A DNA stretch of 64,000 nt. It comes from an uncultured Bacilli bacterium. Its GTDB lineage: Bacteria; Bacillota_I; Bacilli_A; RF39; UBA660. A program made the translations under genes and the position numbers. The notes under the pieces are model-generated. The model was not told the DNA's origin. It was given only the letters and a program-made list of their open reading frames with translations, and did no database searches. Positions 44,754 to 53,734 of the stretch are shown here, one piece after another; positions within the stretch are counted from its first letter, which is position 1; each line of letters starts with the position of its first letter. The stretch spans positions 100,398 through 164,397 of the forward strand of contig CAKOIS010000001.1 of the NCBI GenBank assembly GCA_934087065.1, written 5' to 3'.

Positions 44754-46751
44754 ATGGAATTAAGTAAAGTTACTGGAATTGGCACAAAAAACATTTCTTT
44801 ATTAAATAGTGTAGGGATAAATGACGTGACGGACTTACTTTCATACTATCCTTATAGATATCAAACATATAAAATAAACAACATAAATGACGTTAAACCA
44901 AACGAAAACGTAATAATTGAAGGCATAGTAGACAGCATGCCTTTAGTGAGATTTTTCGGTGCAAAAAAGAATATCTTATCATTTAGACTATACACAAGCA
45001 ATAAGCTAATTAATGTTAGCATATATAATCGTGCTTTCATGAAAAGAAACATCATCCCAGGAAAAACTATAACTATTCTAGGTAAATATGACGAAAAAAG
45101 AAACACCCTTGTAGCAAACAACATTATACTATCAAAAATAGAAGACAACAAAATAGAAAGTATTTACCATCTTACAAATGGTTTAAACAATAAAACACTT
45201 TCAAAACTAATAAAAAATGCACTAGACATGAACATAGAAATTCCAGACTATATACCAGACTATCTAAACGAAAGATATGATTTTATTAACAAGATGGACG
45301 CGATAAGAAAAATACACTTTCCAGAATCCTTACAAGAAATAAAAGAGGCTAAACTAAAACTAATCTATGAAGAATTATTTCTGTTCATGTTAAAAATAAA
45401 CTACCTAAAATACCTAAAAACAACAGATACACATAAAGAACCAAAAAAATGTGACAAATTAGATGTACAAAACTTTTTAAATACACTTCCATTTGAATTA
45501 ACAAAAGACCAAATCAGTGCTGTAAAAGAAATATATAGTGATTTAACAAGTACTAAAAGAATGAATAGACTTATATGTGGAGACGTTGGAAGTGGAAAAA
45601 CAATAGTTGGAATAATAAGTGCATACATAACATACTTAAGTGGATATCAAACTGCTTTAATGGCACCAACTGAAATATTAGCAACCCAGCACTATGAAAA
45701 TGTAAAAAAACTACTATCAAACACCAACATGAAAATAGCACTCCTCTTAGGCACAACAAAAAAGAAAGAAAAAGAAGCAATTTACAAAGACCTAAAAAAT
45801 GGCAAAATAGACTTGCTAATCGGTACACACGCATTACTAAGTGACAAAGTATCATTTAAAAACTTAGGACTTGTTATCACAGACGAACAACATCGTTTTG
45901 GAGTAACTCAAAGAGAATCACTAAGAAACAAGGGCTCACTACCTGATATTTTATATATGTCAGCAACTCCAATCCCTAGAACATATGCTCTAACAATATA
46001 TGGCGACATGGATATATCACTAATTAAAACAAAACCAAGTGGTAGAAAAGAAATCAAAACAATAATAAAAGACGAAAAAGAAATTAAAAGTGTCTTATAT
46101 CTAATGCTAGAAGAATTAAAAAACAATCATCAAATATACGTAGTAAGCCCATTAATTGAAGAAAACGAAACATTAGACTTAACTCCAGTAACAGAACTTA
46201 AAACAAAAATGGAGCTAGCATTCAATAACAAGGTAAACATAGGCTTGTTACATGGAAAACTTACTAAAGAAGAAAAAGAAAGAGTCATGAATGATTTTAT
46301 AAGTGGAAAAACTAAAGTATTAGTTTCTACTACAGTAATAGAAGTGGGGGTAGATAACCCTAATGCAACAATGATGGTTATATTTAACGCTGAGAGGTTT
46401 GGTCTAGCAACACTCCACCAATTAAGAGGAAGAATTGGAAGAAACAGTCTTGAGTCCACCTGCATTCTAATAGGAAATGAAAAAAATGAAAGACTAAGTG
46501 TTTTGGCAAGTTCTAGCGATGGATTTTACATCACTGAAAAAGACTATGAAATGAGAAAAGAAGGTGACATATTCGGTGTAAGACAAAGTGGAGATATGTC
46601 ATTTAAAATAGCAGATATCAAAAGAGATTTTAAGGTTTTAATGAGAGCAAAAGAAGATTCTTTAGAATTTTTAGAAAAAAATGATAAAAATATCTTTAAA
46701 AATGATGAAAAATATATTAAAATAGTAAAAGAAACCGAAAGTTTAGATTAA
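44754..46751 (+). CDS. recG: ATP-dependent DNA helicase RecG
   Basis: 665 residues, slightly shorter than E. coli RecG (693). An N-terminal wedge/OB domain (about 55-145) is followed by helicase motifs: Walker A GDVGSGKT (276-283), APTEILATQH (Ia), DEQHRFGV (II), SATPIPRT (III), and the C-terminal half with STTVIEVGVDNPNA and RFGLATLHQLRGRIGR (motifs V-VI). It reverses stalled replication forks and processes Holliday junctions. A short C-terminal tail lacks the usual Trp-rich end. It has its own promoter and is followed seven bases later by the YebC-family gene, suggesting co-transcription. Confidence 0.96.
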   Translation: MELSKVTGIGTKNISLLNSVGINDVTDLLSYYPYRYQTYKINNINDVKPNENVIIEGIVDSMPLVRFFGAKKNILSFRLYTSNKLINVSIYNRAFMKRNIIPGKTITILGKYDEKRNTLVANNIILSKIEDNKIESIYHLTNGLNNKTLSKLIKNALDMNIEIPDYIPDYLNERYDFINKMDAIRKIHFPESLQEIKEAKLKLIYEELFLFMLKINYLKYLKTTDTHKEPKKCDKLDVQNFLNTLPFELTKDQISAVKEIYSDLTSTKRMNRLICGDVGSGKTIVGIISAYITYLSGYQTALMAPTEILATQHYENVKKLLSNTNMKIALLLGTTKKKEKEAIYKDLKNGKIDLLIGTHALLSDKVSFKNLGLVITDEQHRFGVTQRESLRNKGSLPDILYMSATPIPRTYALTIYGDMDISLIKTKPSGRKEIKTIIKDEKEIKSVLYLMLEELKNNHQIYVVSPLIEENETLDLTPVTELKTKMELAFNNKVNIGLLHGKLTKEEKERVMNDFISGKTKVLVSTTVIEVGVDNPNATMMVIFNAERFGLATLHQLRGRIGRNSLESTCILIGNEKNERLSVLASSSDGFYITEKDYEMRKEGDIFGVRQSGDMSFKIADIKRDFKVLMRAKEDSLEFLEKNDKNIFKNDEKYIKIVKETESLD

Positions 46752-46766
46752 AGGAAGGTGATTTGT

Positions 46767-47483
46767 GTGGGAAGAGCACATGAAGTAAGAGCTGCATCTA
46801 TGGCTAAAACAGCAGCAATGAAATCAAAATTATATTCAATATATGCAAAGGAGATATATCAAGTAGCAAAAACTGGTGGAACAGACCCAAATGGAAACCT
46901 TGCTCTTAGAAGTTTAATAGAAAAAGCTAAAAAAGAACAAGTACCAGCTGATGTAATACAAAGAAGTATAGACAAAGTTAACAAAGGTGTCGGTGAAGAC
47001 TACACAGTATGTGAGTACGAAGCATTTGGTCCAGCCGGAAGTAACTTAATTATTAAATGCTTAAGTGACAACGTTAATAGAACAGTTGCCAGCATAAAAA
47101 CAGTTGCAAACAAAACAGCAATGAAAGTAGCTGGTCAAGGAGCAATTTCATACATGTATGAAAACTTATGCGCACTTGGCTTTAAAGGACATACTGAAGA
47201 CGAAGTAATGGAAGCATTAATAAATGCAGATGTTGACATGAATGATATGGAAACTGATGACGACTTAATTATAGTTTACTCTGAACCTAGTAACTATAGT
47301 GCTATGAAAAAAGCTTTAGAAGATGCATTCCCAGGAATATCTTTTGAAGTAGACGAAATTGGAAAATATGCAAAAGATATGGTTACATTAGAAGGAGAAG
47401 ACTTAGCTGCATTTAATAAAATATTAACAATGCTTGAAGAAGTAGATGATGTTAGTAACATTTATCACAATGTAAATTTATAA
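46767..47483 (+). CDS. YebC/PmpR family protein
   Basis: 238 residues from GTG 46767, nine bases after AAGGAAGG; a GTG at 46758 is too close. The N-terminus MGRAHEVRAASMAKTAAMKS differs from the classical AGHSKWANI start and marks a YebC paralogue group. Core blocks AKTGGTDPNGNLALRSLIEKAKKEQVPADVIQR and YEAFGPAGSNLIIKCLSDNVNRT are intact. Members are described as DNA-binding regulators, and recent work links some to relief of ribosome stalling at proline tracts. Which role applies here is unclear. It follows recG closely. A hairpin (ACCTAGC / GCTAGGT, 47489-47507) follows without a long T-run. Confidence 0.9.
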   Translation: MGRAHEVRAASMAKTAAMKSKLYSIYAKEIYQVAKTGGTDPNGNLALRSLIEKAKKEQVPADVIQRSIDKVNKGVGEDYTVCEYEAFGPAGSNLIIKCLSDNVNRTVASIKTVANKTAMKVAGQGAISYMYENLCALGFKGHTEDEVMEALINADVDMNDMETDDDLIIVYSEPSNYSAMKKALEDAFPGISFEVDEIGKYAKDMVTLEGEDLAAFNKILTMLEEVDDVSNIYHNVNL

Positions 47484-47488
47484 AAAAG

Positions 47489-47512
47489 ACCTAGCTAAAT
47501 GCTAGGTTTAAA
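47489..47512 (+). terminator. weak hairpin after YebC-family gene
   Basis: ACCTAGC / GCTAGGT with a 5-base loop then TTTAAAT. Poor T-run, so read-through to the methyltransferase gene is likely. Confidence 0.45.
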
Positions 47513-47528
47513 TAGTTAGGAGATAATA

Positions 47529-48380
47529 ATGAGAATAAGTAATAATTGGAAAGACTATGAATTACTTGCAAGTGGAAACGGAGAAAAACTAGAAAGATGG
47601 GGCAGTATCATTCTTAATAGACCTGACCCACAAATAATTTGGGACAAAACTAATAACAATATTTGGAATAAATCTGATGCAGTATACCATAGAAGTAACA
47701 AAGGTGGAGGTTACTGGGAATACAAGAAAAAATTTACTAGTAGTTGGCATATAAACTATAAAAACTTAACATTTAAAGTAAGTCCAACAAACTTTAAACA
47801 CACAGGAGTTTTCCCTGAACAAGCTACAAACTGGGATTACATAATGGACAAAGTAAGTGCCTTCGGTCCAAATATGCGAGTATTAAACTTATTTGCTTAT
47901 ACTGGATGTGCTACAATGGCTGCAAGTATTGCTGGTGCAGAAGAAGTAGTGCACGTAGATGCTTCAAAAGGAATGATTGAGTGGGCTAAAGAAAACATGA
48001 AACTTTGTAAATTAGAAAACAACAAAATCAGATTCATTGTAGATGATGTAATAAAATTTCTTGAAAGAGAAAAAAGAAGAGGAAGAACATACCACGGAAT
48101 AATAATGGACCCACCAAGTTATGGAAGAGGCCCAAATGGCGAGGTGTGGAGGCTAGAAGATAATCTAAAAGAATTACTCCTAAAAGTAAAAGACATACTA
48201 GACGCAAACTATTCATTCATTTTAATTAATTCATACACAACTGGAGTAAGCCCAACATCATTAAATAACATTCTAAGCATGACTTTTAAAGGAAAAAATA
48301 TAGAAACAGGAGAAATAGGATTACCAATAACTGAAAACAACTTAGTACTTCCTTGTGGAATATATGGAAGAGTTGACTGA
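47529..48380 (+). CDS. RlmI/RlmK-like SAM-dependent RNA methyltransferase
   Basis: 283 residues. Class I methyltransferase core: motif I VLNLFAYTGCATMAA (about 117-131), acidic residue in VVHVDASKGMIEWA, motif IV MDPPSYGRG (about 193-201), typical of 23S rRNA methyltransferases related to RlmI/RlmL. An N-terminal region rich in aromatic residues (NRPDPQIIWDK, GGYWEYKKKF) precedes it instead of a PUA domain. TTAGGAGATAATA precedes ATG 47529. It ends with TGA, overlapping the pseudouridine synthase gene by 17 bp, so the two RNA-modifying enzymes are coupled. The precise nucleotide target is unknown. Confidence 0.85.
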   Translation: MRISNNWKDYELLASGNGEKLERWGSIILNRPDPQIIWDKTNNNIWNKSDAVYHRSNKGGGYWEYKKKFTSSWHINYKNLTFKVSPTNFKHTGVFPEQATNWDYIMDKVSAFGPNMRVLNLFAYTGCATMAASIAGAEEVVHVDASKGMIEWAKENMKLCKLENNKIRFIVDDVIKFLEREKRRGRTYHGIIMDPPSYGRGPNGEVWRLEDNLKELLLKVKDILDANYSFILINSYTTGVSPTSLNNILSMTFKGKNIETGEIGLPITENNLVLPCGIYGRVD

Positions 48381-49032
48381 GTTAAATATCTTGTACGAAG
48401 ATAATCACATAATAGTAGTAGAAAAGAAACCTAATATCCCAGTGTGTGAGGACTCTTCAAAAGACAAAGACTTACTAACTATTATAAAAGAATACATAAA
48501 AATAAAATATAACAAACCTGGTAACGTTTACTTAGGACTTGTTCACAGACTTGATAGACCAGTTGGAGGAGTAATGGTATTTGCAAAAACTTCAAAAGCT
48601 GCTTCTAGACTTAGTAAACAAATAAATGAAAATAAATTTGCTAAAACATATATCGCAGTTGTTGAAGGAAAAATGAACAAAAGTGACACACTCACTGACT
48701 ACTTAATAAAAGATGAGAAAACTAACACTAGCTATGTAACAACAAAAGAAAAAGGAAAACTTTCAATTTTAGACTACACATTAATTTCTTATAAAGATAA
48801 TATGAGTCTTGTAAAAATAAACTTACATACTGGTCGTTCACATCAAATAAGAGTGCAGTTTTCAAGTAGAAACCACCCATTAATTGCAGATGCAAGATAT
48901 AATAAAAATGCTGACTTGAAAACAAATATAGCATTGTTTGCAATATCTTTAAGTTTCTACCATCCAGTTACAAAAGAAAAAATGACGTTCAATTTAGACA
49001 TACCAAAAAGATACCCATTTAACATATTCTAG
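48364..49032 (+). CDS. RluA-family pseudouridine synthase
   Basis: 222 residues from ATG 48364 within the end of the methyltransferase gene; the ribosome site is weak, so expression probably relies on coupling. An in-frame GTG at 48355 is an alternative start. Catalytic Asp64 lies in HRLDRPVGGVMVFAKT. Further blocks are YIAVVEG and LHTGRSHQIRVQFSSRNHPLIAD near 160-182. There is no S4 domain, unlike RluD, so it resembles short RluA/YjbO-type enzymes acting on rRNA or tRNA uridines. It is the last plus-strand gene before the orientation switch at 49.04 kb. Confidence 0.92.
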   Translation: MEELTELNILYEDNHIIVVEKKPNIPVCEDSSKDKDLLTIIKEYIKIKYNKPGNVYLGLVHRLDRPVGGVMVFAKTSKAASRLSKQINENKFAKTYIAVVEGKMNKSDTLTDYLIKDEKTNTSYVTTKEKGKLSILDYTLISYKDNMSLVKINLHTGRSHQIRVQFSSRNHPLIADARYNKNADLKTNIALFAISLSFYHPVTKEKMTFNLDIPKRYPFNIF

Positions 49033-49046
49033 GGTATCTCTTTTTT
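49010..49046. terminator. terminator at convergent gene ends
   Basis: GATACCC / GGGTATC (49010-49016, 49032-49038) with a 15-base loop, then TCTTTTTT. It includes the pseudouridine synthase stop codon; the T-run reaches the stop of the minus-strand amidase fragment. Confidence 0.7.
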
Positions 49047-50187
49047 ATTTAGTTGGTATTAAAAGTTCTTGTCCAATATTTAAACTAGTACCGCTTAAAT
49101 TATTAGTTTTAACTAAATCATTTACAGTAACTCCATAAGTACTTGCTATCTTCCACAAAGAGTCTCCCTTTTTAACAGTATAATTTGTATAAGACTCAGT
49201 TCCAGGAATCTTAAGCACTTGCCCAATTTGAAGAGTATTACTTTTTAAATTATTTAAAGATTTAATATCATTAACACTAACTCCATATTTATTAGCAATT
49301 GTATATAAGTTATCTCCCTTAACTACAACATAGTTTATTCCAGCACTTGATGGTTTATCGTTTTCGGTCACATCAGTAGTCACTGTCGGAATAAGAAGCT
49401 TTTGCCCGATACTTAACGTGTTACTTGTAAGCTTATTAGCGCTTTTTATCTTATCAACACTCACGTTATATGAGTTAACTATCTTGTAAAGCGTGTCACC
49501 ACTTTTAACTGTATAGTATATTCCCTTATCATTTTCACTGATATCTATATCAATGTCTTTCTTCTTAGGTACAAGTAGTTGCTGATTGATAGTCAAAGTA
49601 GTCCCTTTTAAATTATTAATCTTCATCAAAGTATCAACAGTTGTATCATACATACTCGCAATTTTCCACAAAGAGTCTCCACTTTTAACAGTATAAAGTA
49701 AGTAATCCTCTAAAGGTTTCTCTTCATTCATCTTAACCTTTAAATTCTGTCCCACACTAATTGTATTAGATTTCAGATTATTTAACTCTTTTAACTCATC
49801 TACTGTAAGACCAAATTTATTAGCAATTTTCCATAAAGAATCTCCCTTTTGAACAGTGTAGAAGTCACTTGCTGAAGGTGCAGTATAAGGTAAACCTTTA
49901 TATTCAGTAATAGCTCTTACTACTGCCTCTGCATAATCTTCATAATTGTTTTTAAGTTGTTCTACGTCATCACCTTTAGAGTCTAAAAATCCATACTCAA
50001 CAATAACAGCTTCTGTGTCTGGAGTATTTCTATGTATAAAATAATAATCTTTTATAGGATTAGAAGGAAGCCTTTGCTGATAATTCTTTCTAATATTTTG
50101 CCCGGATTTTTCGAGCTCTTCTAATATTTTATTGGAAAATGTGGAATTATTTCTAAGAGCATAGATTACTTCAGCACCATCTCCACC
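49045..50187 (-). pseudogene. 3' part of LysM N-acetylmuramoyl-L-alanine amidase gene, severed by element insertion
   Basis: The frame on the minus strand is open from the element border at 50187 to 49045 without a start codon of its own near the border. It begins with GGDGAEVIYALRNNSTFS and contains VIVEYGFLDSKGDD, carrying the catalytic Glu of Amidase_3 enzymes. Five LysM repeats follow, each with a Y-T/V-V-x-x-G-D-x-L-x-x-I pattern, separated by short Asp/Pro/Ser linkers. The zinc-binding N-terminal part is at 59781-60074, beyond the inserted element. Joining both parts through one CCACC core gives 1,401 bp, 467 codons, in frame. As it stands it lacks a start and three zinc ligands and cannot be an active amidase. 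An internal ATG (49755) could give a LysM-only product. Confidence 0.93.
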
Positions 50188-50210
50188 CCCGAAGTCGTAG
50201 AATGTAGGCA
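50183..50210. other. attL: left junction of the element
   Basis: Core CCACC (50183-50187), a 12-base arm, then GAATGTAGGCA (50200-50210). To the left lies amidase sequence. The recombinase gene ends 16 bases to the right. Confidence 0.85.
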
Positions 50211-50226
50211 GGTATTAACTAATCTT

Positions 50227-51801
50227 TTATTTATTAAAATTATATATTATTTCTACATTTTTGTCTCTATCAACAATTATTTTATCTACTAGTATAAATA
50301 ATAATTCTCTAGTAGGTTTTTTCATGCTAATTAATTCTTTTATTTTTTGTTTTATTTCTTCATCATTATGTTTTTTAGGAACTTCATTAATAGAATTTTC
50401 TAATTCTTTTATTCTAGAATTATATGTCCTTATTAGATTTTCTGTGTTAGAAGATAATCTTGTATAAGTATCAACTGAGATTATCCCATTATATTTATCT
50501 TCATATAAAGCATCTATTTTTAGTTGTAGTTCTTTGATATTATTTTCTAGTTTTTGTTTTTCTATAATCAAATCTTCCTTGTTATCCTTCTCACTTTTTA
50601 CATTAGATATTAAATTATCAATATCAACTTTTTCTATATACTTTTTACAAGTTTTTTTGATTTGATTTAAAACTGTCTTTTCAAAACTATTATATTCTGA
50701 AAAGTGTGGTTCACATAATCTTTGTCTTGGACTTCTAGAATATTTGTTGCAATTTATAGACCAGTAATTGCGTTTTTCCCTATAACTAACCGTTAGCTTA
50801 TTACCACACTCTTTGCAATAAAGTAAGCCCTCTAATAGCCTCTGTGGACGATTTAATTTTACTGTTCTAGTTCTATTAGCACTTGTTTGTATTTGATTAA
50901 ATATTATTCTATCTACTAATGGTTCGTGAGTGTTTTCTACAATTATCCAATATTCACTTGAAAGACATATTCTCTTTTGTGACTTATAGTTTAATTTTGT
51001 CTGAACATTTTGAATCATATCACCAGTATACATTCTATTCTTTAATATTTTATTAATCGTACTACAAGTCCAGATATATCCATTTATTTGTCTTTTTGAT
51101 TTTTTTATTTGTTTATATCCACTTGGTGTTGGAATATTCTCATTGTTTAATCTTTCAATTATATCTGATATTTTATCTCCTCTTGATACTTCATTAAATA
51201 TTCTTTTTACTATCCATGCTGTGTCTGGATTTGGTACTAGATGTCCTTTATCAAGTGGATCTCTCATATACCCAAAACTTGGTTTACTACCTATAAACTT
51301 ACCTTTCATTTTTTTATCTCTTAATATTGATTTTATTTTCTTTGATGTATCTTTACTAGTCATATCATTAAATAAAGCTTTAAAAGGTGCTATATCATTA
51401 TTTGCAGAATCTAGAAAAGTATCTACATTATCTAGTATAGAAATATATCTAACTTTCTTTAATGGAAAGTATTGTTCTATATAATAACCACACTTAATAT
51501 AATCTCTACCTAATCTTGATAAATCTTTAGTTATAACACAATTTATTTTTCCATTTTCTATATCTTCAAGTAATCTTTTAAATGATGGTCTATCAAAGTT
51601 AGTCCCTGAATATCCATCATCAACATACTCATCAGTTAAAACAAATCCATTATCCCTTAAATAATTCATAATCAAACTTCTTTGATTTAGTACACTCTCA
51701 CTTTCAGACTCTCTTTTATGTGCTTTATCCTCATCCTCTTGCGATAATCTTATGTATATTCCTACATTATAAAATGATGGCGGTTTTACTGTGCTATACA
51801 T
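50227..51801 (-). CDS. large serine recombinase (TndX/TnpX-like site-specific integrase)
   Basis: 524 residues. Resolvase catalytic domain at about 12-155 with nucleophile Ser in YIRLSQEDE and the arginine motif KDLSRLGRDY. A recombinase domain follows (about 170-275), then a zinc ribbon with CKECG (about 333-337) and later Cys (C-N-K ... C-E-P-H-F), a long coiled coil (about 405-485), and a C-terminal segment like DUF4368. AAAGGAG precedes ATG 51801, which overlaps the 61-codon gene upstream by 8 bp. It cuts attP and attB at a central dinucleotide and joins them to integrate. A separate directionality factor for excision is normally needed; the small upstream protein is a candidate. Confidence 0.95.
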   Translation of the reverse strand: MYSTVKPPSFYNVGIYIRLSQEDEDKAHKRESESESVLNQRSLIMNYLRDNGFVLTDEYVDDGYSGTNFDRPSFKRLLEDIENGKINCVITKDLSRLGRDYIKCGYYIEQYFPLKKVRYISILDNVDTFLDSANNDIAPFKALFNDMTSKDTSKKIKSILRDKKMKGKFIGSKPSFGYMRDPLDKGHLVPNPDTAWIVKRIFNEVSRGDKISDIIERLNNENIPTPSGYKQIKKSKRQINGYIWTCSTINKILKNRMYTGDMIQNVQTKLNYKSQKRICLSSEYWIIVENTHEPLVDRIIFNQIQTSANRTRTVKLNRPQRLLEGLLYCKECGNKLTVSYREKRNYWSINCNKYSRSPRQRLCEPHFSEYNSFEKTVLNQIKKTCKKYIEKVDIDNLISNVKSEKDNKEDLIIEKQKLENNIKELQLKIDALYEDKYNGIISVDTYTRLSSNTENLIRTYNSRIKELENSINEVPKKHNDEEIKQKIKELISMKKPTRELLFILVDKIIVDRDKNVEIIYNFNK

Positions 51802-51979
51802 TATTCTCCTTTCTTTTGCATAGCATCTTGTTTGCCGTTTCCATTATAACTCTCTTACCATCATTTGTGTCATTTATTTCGTTATTTTCATCTTTATATT
51901 TAAGTATTAAACATACATATTCTTGTAATAAAGTAGATATATCTTTACCATCATTTTTAAATGTTTCAGTTATTATCAT
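51794..51979 (-). CDS. small protein upstream of the recombinase (function unknown)
   Basis: 61 residues. Begins MIITETFKNDGKDISTLLQ, predicted as two helices, with a basic C-terminus (KMLCKRKENN). It overlaps the recombinase start by 8 bp, so it is co-translated. GGGG-x-AGAG lies upstream as a modest ribosome site. Location and size would fit a recombination directionality factor or an accessory DNA-binding protein, but no helix-turn-helix is clear and I do not recognise the family. Confidence 0.6.
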   Translation of the reverse strand: MIITETFKNDGKDISTLLQEYVCLILKYKDENNEINDTNDGKRVIMETANKMLCKRKENNV

Positions 51980-52240
51980 ACCACTCTACCCCTTTTGGTT
52001 TCATACTTAAATATATTCCTAAAACATAAATTTATATTACTTTTACATCTTATAAATCACTCCTCCTTAATAAGATTTTTTATTGTTTTTATATAAAAAT
52101 GGGTACATAACTTATGACTTTAATTCTCTAATTTTCTAAATATTCCGTGTGTTTATTTTTAGCAGGATAAGGATGGCTGACAAACAACTTCCCAGTGGGG
52201 AGTTTAGCCCTATTTTAAAGGGATTGTGAAAGACTACTTT

Positions 52241-52360
52241 GTCATACATTAAAATAAATGTCATACTATTGGATTAACTAAAAATAGCAATTTTTGTATC
52301 CAAAATAGCAGTTAGACGCACAAATGGTTATACAAATGGCATACTTTTGGATTAACAAAA
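52241..52360. repeat. iteron-like direct repeats in the element
   Basis: TCATACTATTGGATTAACTAAAA starts at 52261, shown here split as TCATACTATTGGATTAAC then TAAAA. GCATACTTTTGGATTAAC then AAAA starts at 52339, 78 bp later. An extra GTCATAC lies at 52241-52247. GCAATTTT (52287 area) and AAAATTGC (52356 area) form an inverted pair. Confidence 0.6.
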
Positions 52361-52621
52361 TTGCTAATTATGAACCTCTTTTTACACATAAATCAACTTT
52401 TTTAGGTACCTTAATTACTTGTTTTTTTATAATTTCCTGGTACATACTTTTTGTTTATATAATTCTAGATAACAATTCCTCCTTACAAAAAAACACTATA
52501 CTCATAAACTGAATATAGTATTTTAGCGTCTAATAGTTCATATCCTAAAACTATTGCTATATTATAATAATTATATCGTAAATAAATTAGAAGTCAATGT
52601 CAAAAAAGAGAGTATTATAAT

Positions 52622-52660
52622 GTAAGTTAAAATGACATTATTAAGTAAGTTAAAATAACA
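52622..52660. repeat. tandem 16-bp repeats next to the specificity gene
   Basis: GTAAGTTAAAATGACA (52622-52637) and GTAAGTTAAAATAACA (52645-52660), 15 of 16 identical, 23 bp apart. The first overlaps an ATAATGT / ACATTAT inverted repeat (52617-52641). Confidence 0.65.
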
Positions 52661-52687
52661 AAAGAGTGTGAAAAATCACCATTAATT

Positions 52688-53734
52688 TTACAAAATATCT
52701 CCATATGATATGCTATTGATAAAATCTTCCATATATTTAAAATCAGGTATGTATCCCTCATCTGAGTACACTTTCTCATAATCTATAATATATTTTTGAT
52801 TCTCACCTTTTTTAGCAGGCAATTTAATTACAGTTTTAAAGACTTTATCACCTTTTGGTTTTCTTCCATAAGACCATTTATATTTTTCCATTTCTAAAAT
52901 TGTACAAATAAACATAGCTATTTTTTTGTTTAAAAAATCTGAATATAACACTTCAACATCGGATGATATAACAATTGGCTCTTCCTGATAAAAAGCATCA
53001 AAACAATCTCCATTCGTAGATACTGTTATACAATTTCCAGGTATTGTTTCATCAGCCACATATGTTGATACACCGTTATTTAACGAAGTTGAAGAAATAA
53101 AAGGGCTTGCACCATTTATTTCTGGTGTACTTGAATGCTTTTTAACTTTTACTTTTTCAAATAGTTTTCCTACTTCAAAATCAATCCAATCAGTTGTATC
53201 TAGCAAATTATTATATTTAAATTCATTTTTTGATTTTGGAATATCATAATGTAGACTTTTAATATATTCTTCCATATATTTCCAATTAACATTTTCAATA
53301 GAATCAACTGGTAAGTACAATTCTGTATCCTTAATAGAATTAATTATGTATGCTCTGCCATATGAATATCTATACTTTTCCATTTTTAGTAATGTACAAA
53401 TAAATAATCCTGTATATTCATTTAACCATTCTGCTCTTATTATAACTATGTGATCTCCTGTTACAAATTCATCTTTTTGGTATGATATAGTGGCAGTTGT
53501 ATCACCTATAACTAATGCGTTACCTTTTTCAATATGTTCTAATCCATTTCTGTCAACATAACAATCAACAGAATTGTTTATTTCTGTTCTTGATACAAAT
53601 GGTATTGAGTTTTTCTCATAAAACTCAATAATATCCATTTCATCTCTTGAATATGCGTATGATTTATATATATTTTTTTCTTCTATTAGATCTCCAAATC
53701 TAAATTTTTTCCATTTAGATATATCAATTATCAT
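52688..53734 (-). CDS. restriction-modification specificity subunit (BcgIB/HsdS-like)
   Basis: 348 residues from ATG 53734, with GGTGA spaced seven bases; a TTG at 53746 is an unlikely alternative. Two half-repeats are evident: each begins F-R-F-G-D-L-I-E or F-E-V-G-K-L-F-E and ends with L-x-M-E-K-Y-(R/K)-(Y/W)-S-Y-G-R followed by V-I/L-x-L-P and a Y-M-E-x-(F/Y)-I-x-S-x-x-Y tail. That is the two target-recognition-domain layout of a type I S subunit, in the compact size known for BcgI B subunits (about 340). It would read a bipartite DNA site and hold two catalytic subunits. It overlaps the methyltransferase-nuclease gene by 11 bp. Confidence 0.85.
   Translation of the reverse strand: MIIDISKWKKFRFGDLIEEKNIYKSYAYSRDEMDIIEFYEKNSIPFVSRTEINNSVDCYVDRNGLEHIEKGNALVIGDTTATISYQKDEFVTGDHIVIIRAEWLNEYTGLFICTLLKMEKYRYSYGRAYIINSIKDTELYLPVDSIENVNWKYMEEYIKSLHYDIPKSKNEFKYNNLLDTTDWIDFEVGKLFEKVKVKKHSSTPEINGASPFISSTSLNNGVSTYVADETIPGNCITVSTNGDCFDAFYQEEPIVISSDVEVLYSDFLNKKIAMFICTILEMEKYKWSYGRKPKGDKVFKTVIKLPAKKGENQKYIIDYEKVYSDEGYIPDFKYMEDFINSISYGDIL

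Larger units (their letters stand above)
51980..52687. other. 708-bp non-coding segment of the element with hairpins, repeats and orphan ribosome site
   Basis: No credible gene. It contains: a minus-strand AAGGAGG (52061-52068) followed only by mini-ORFs; a composite hairpin GGCT...AACTTCCC / GGGGAGTT...AGCC (52175-52209) followed by CCCT / AGGG (52208-52222); repeats around TCATACTATTGGATTAAC (52261) and GCATACTTTTGGATTAAC (52339); and two 16-bp repeats (52622, 52645). The combination resembles an origin or control region; assignment as oriT or ori is inference. Confidence 0.55.

Noticed and set aside
52324..52512. Plus-strand frame of 62 codons with a hydrophobic segment in the element
   Set aside because: No ribosome site, all other element genes are on the minus strand, and it overlaps the repeat region. 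AT-rich DNA readily gives such frames.
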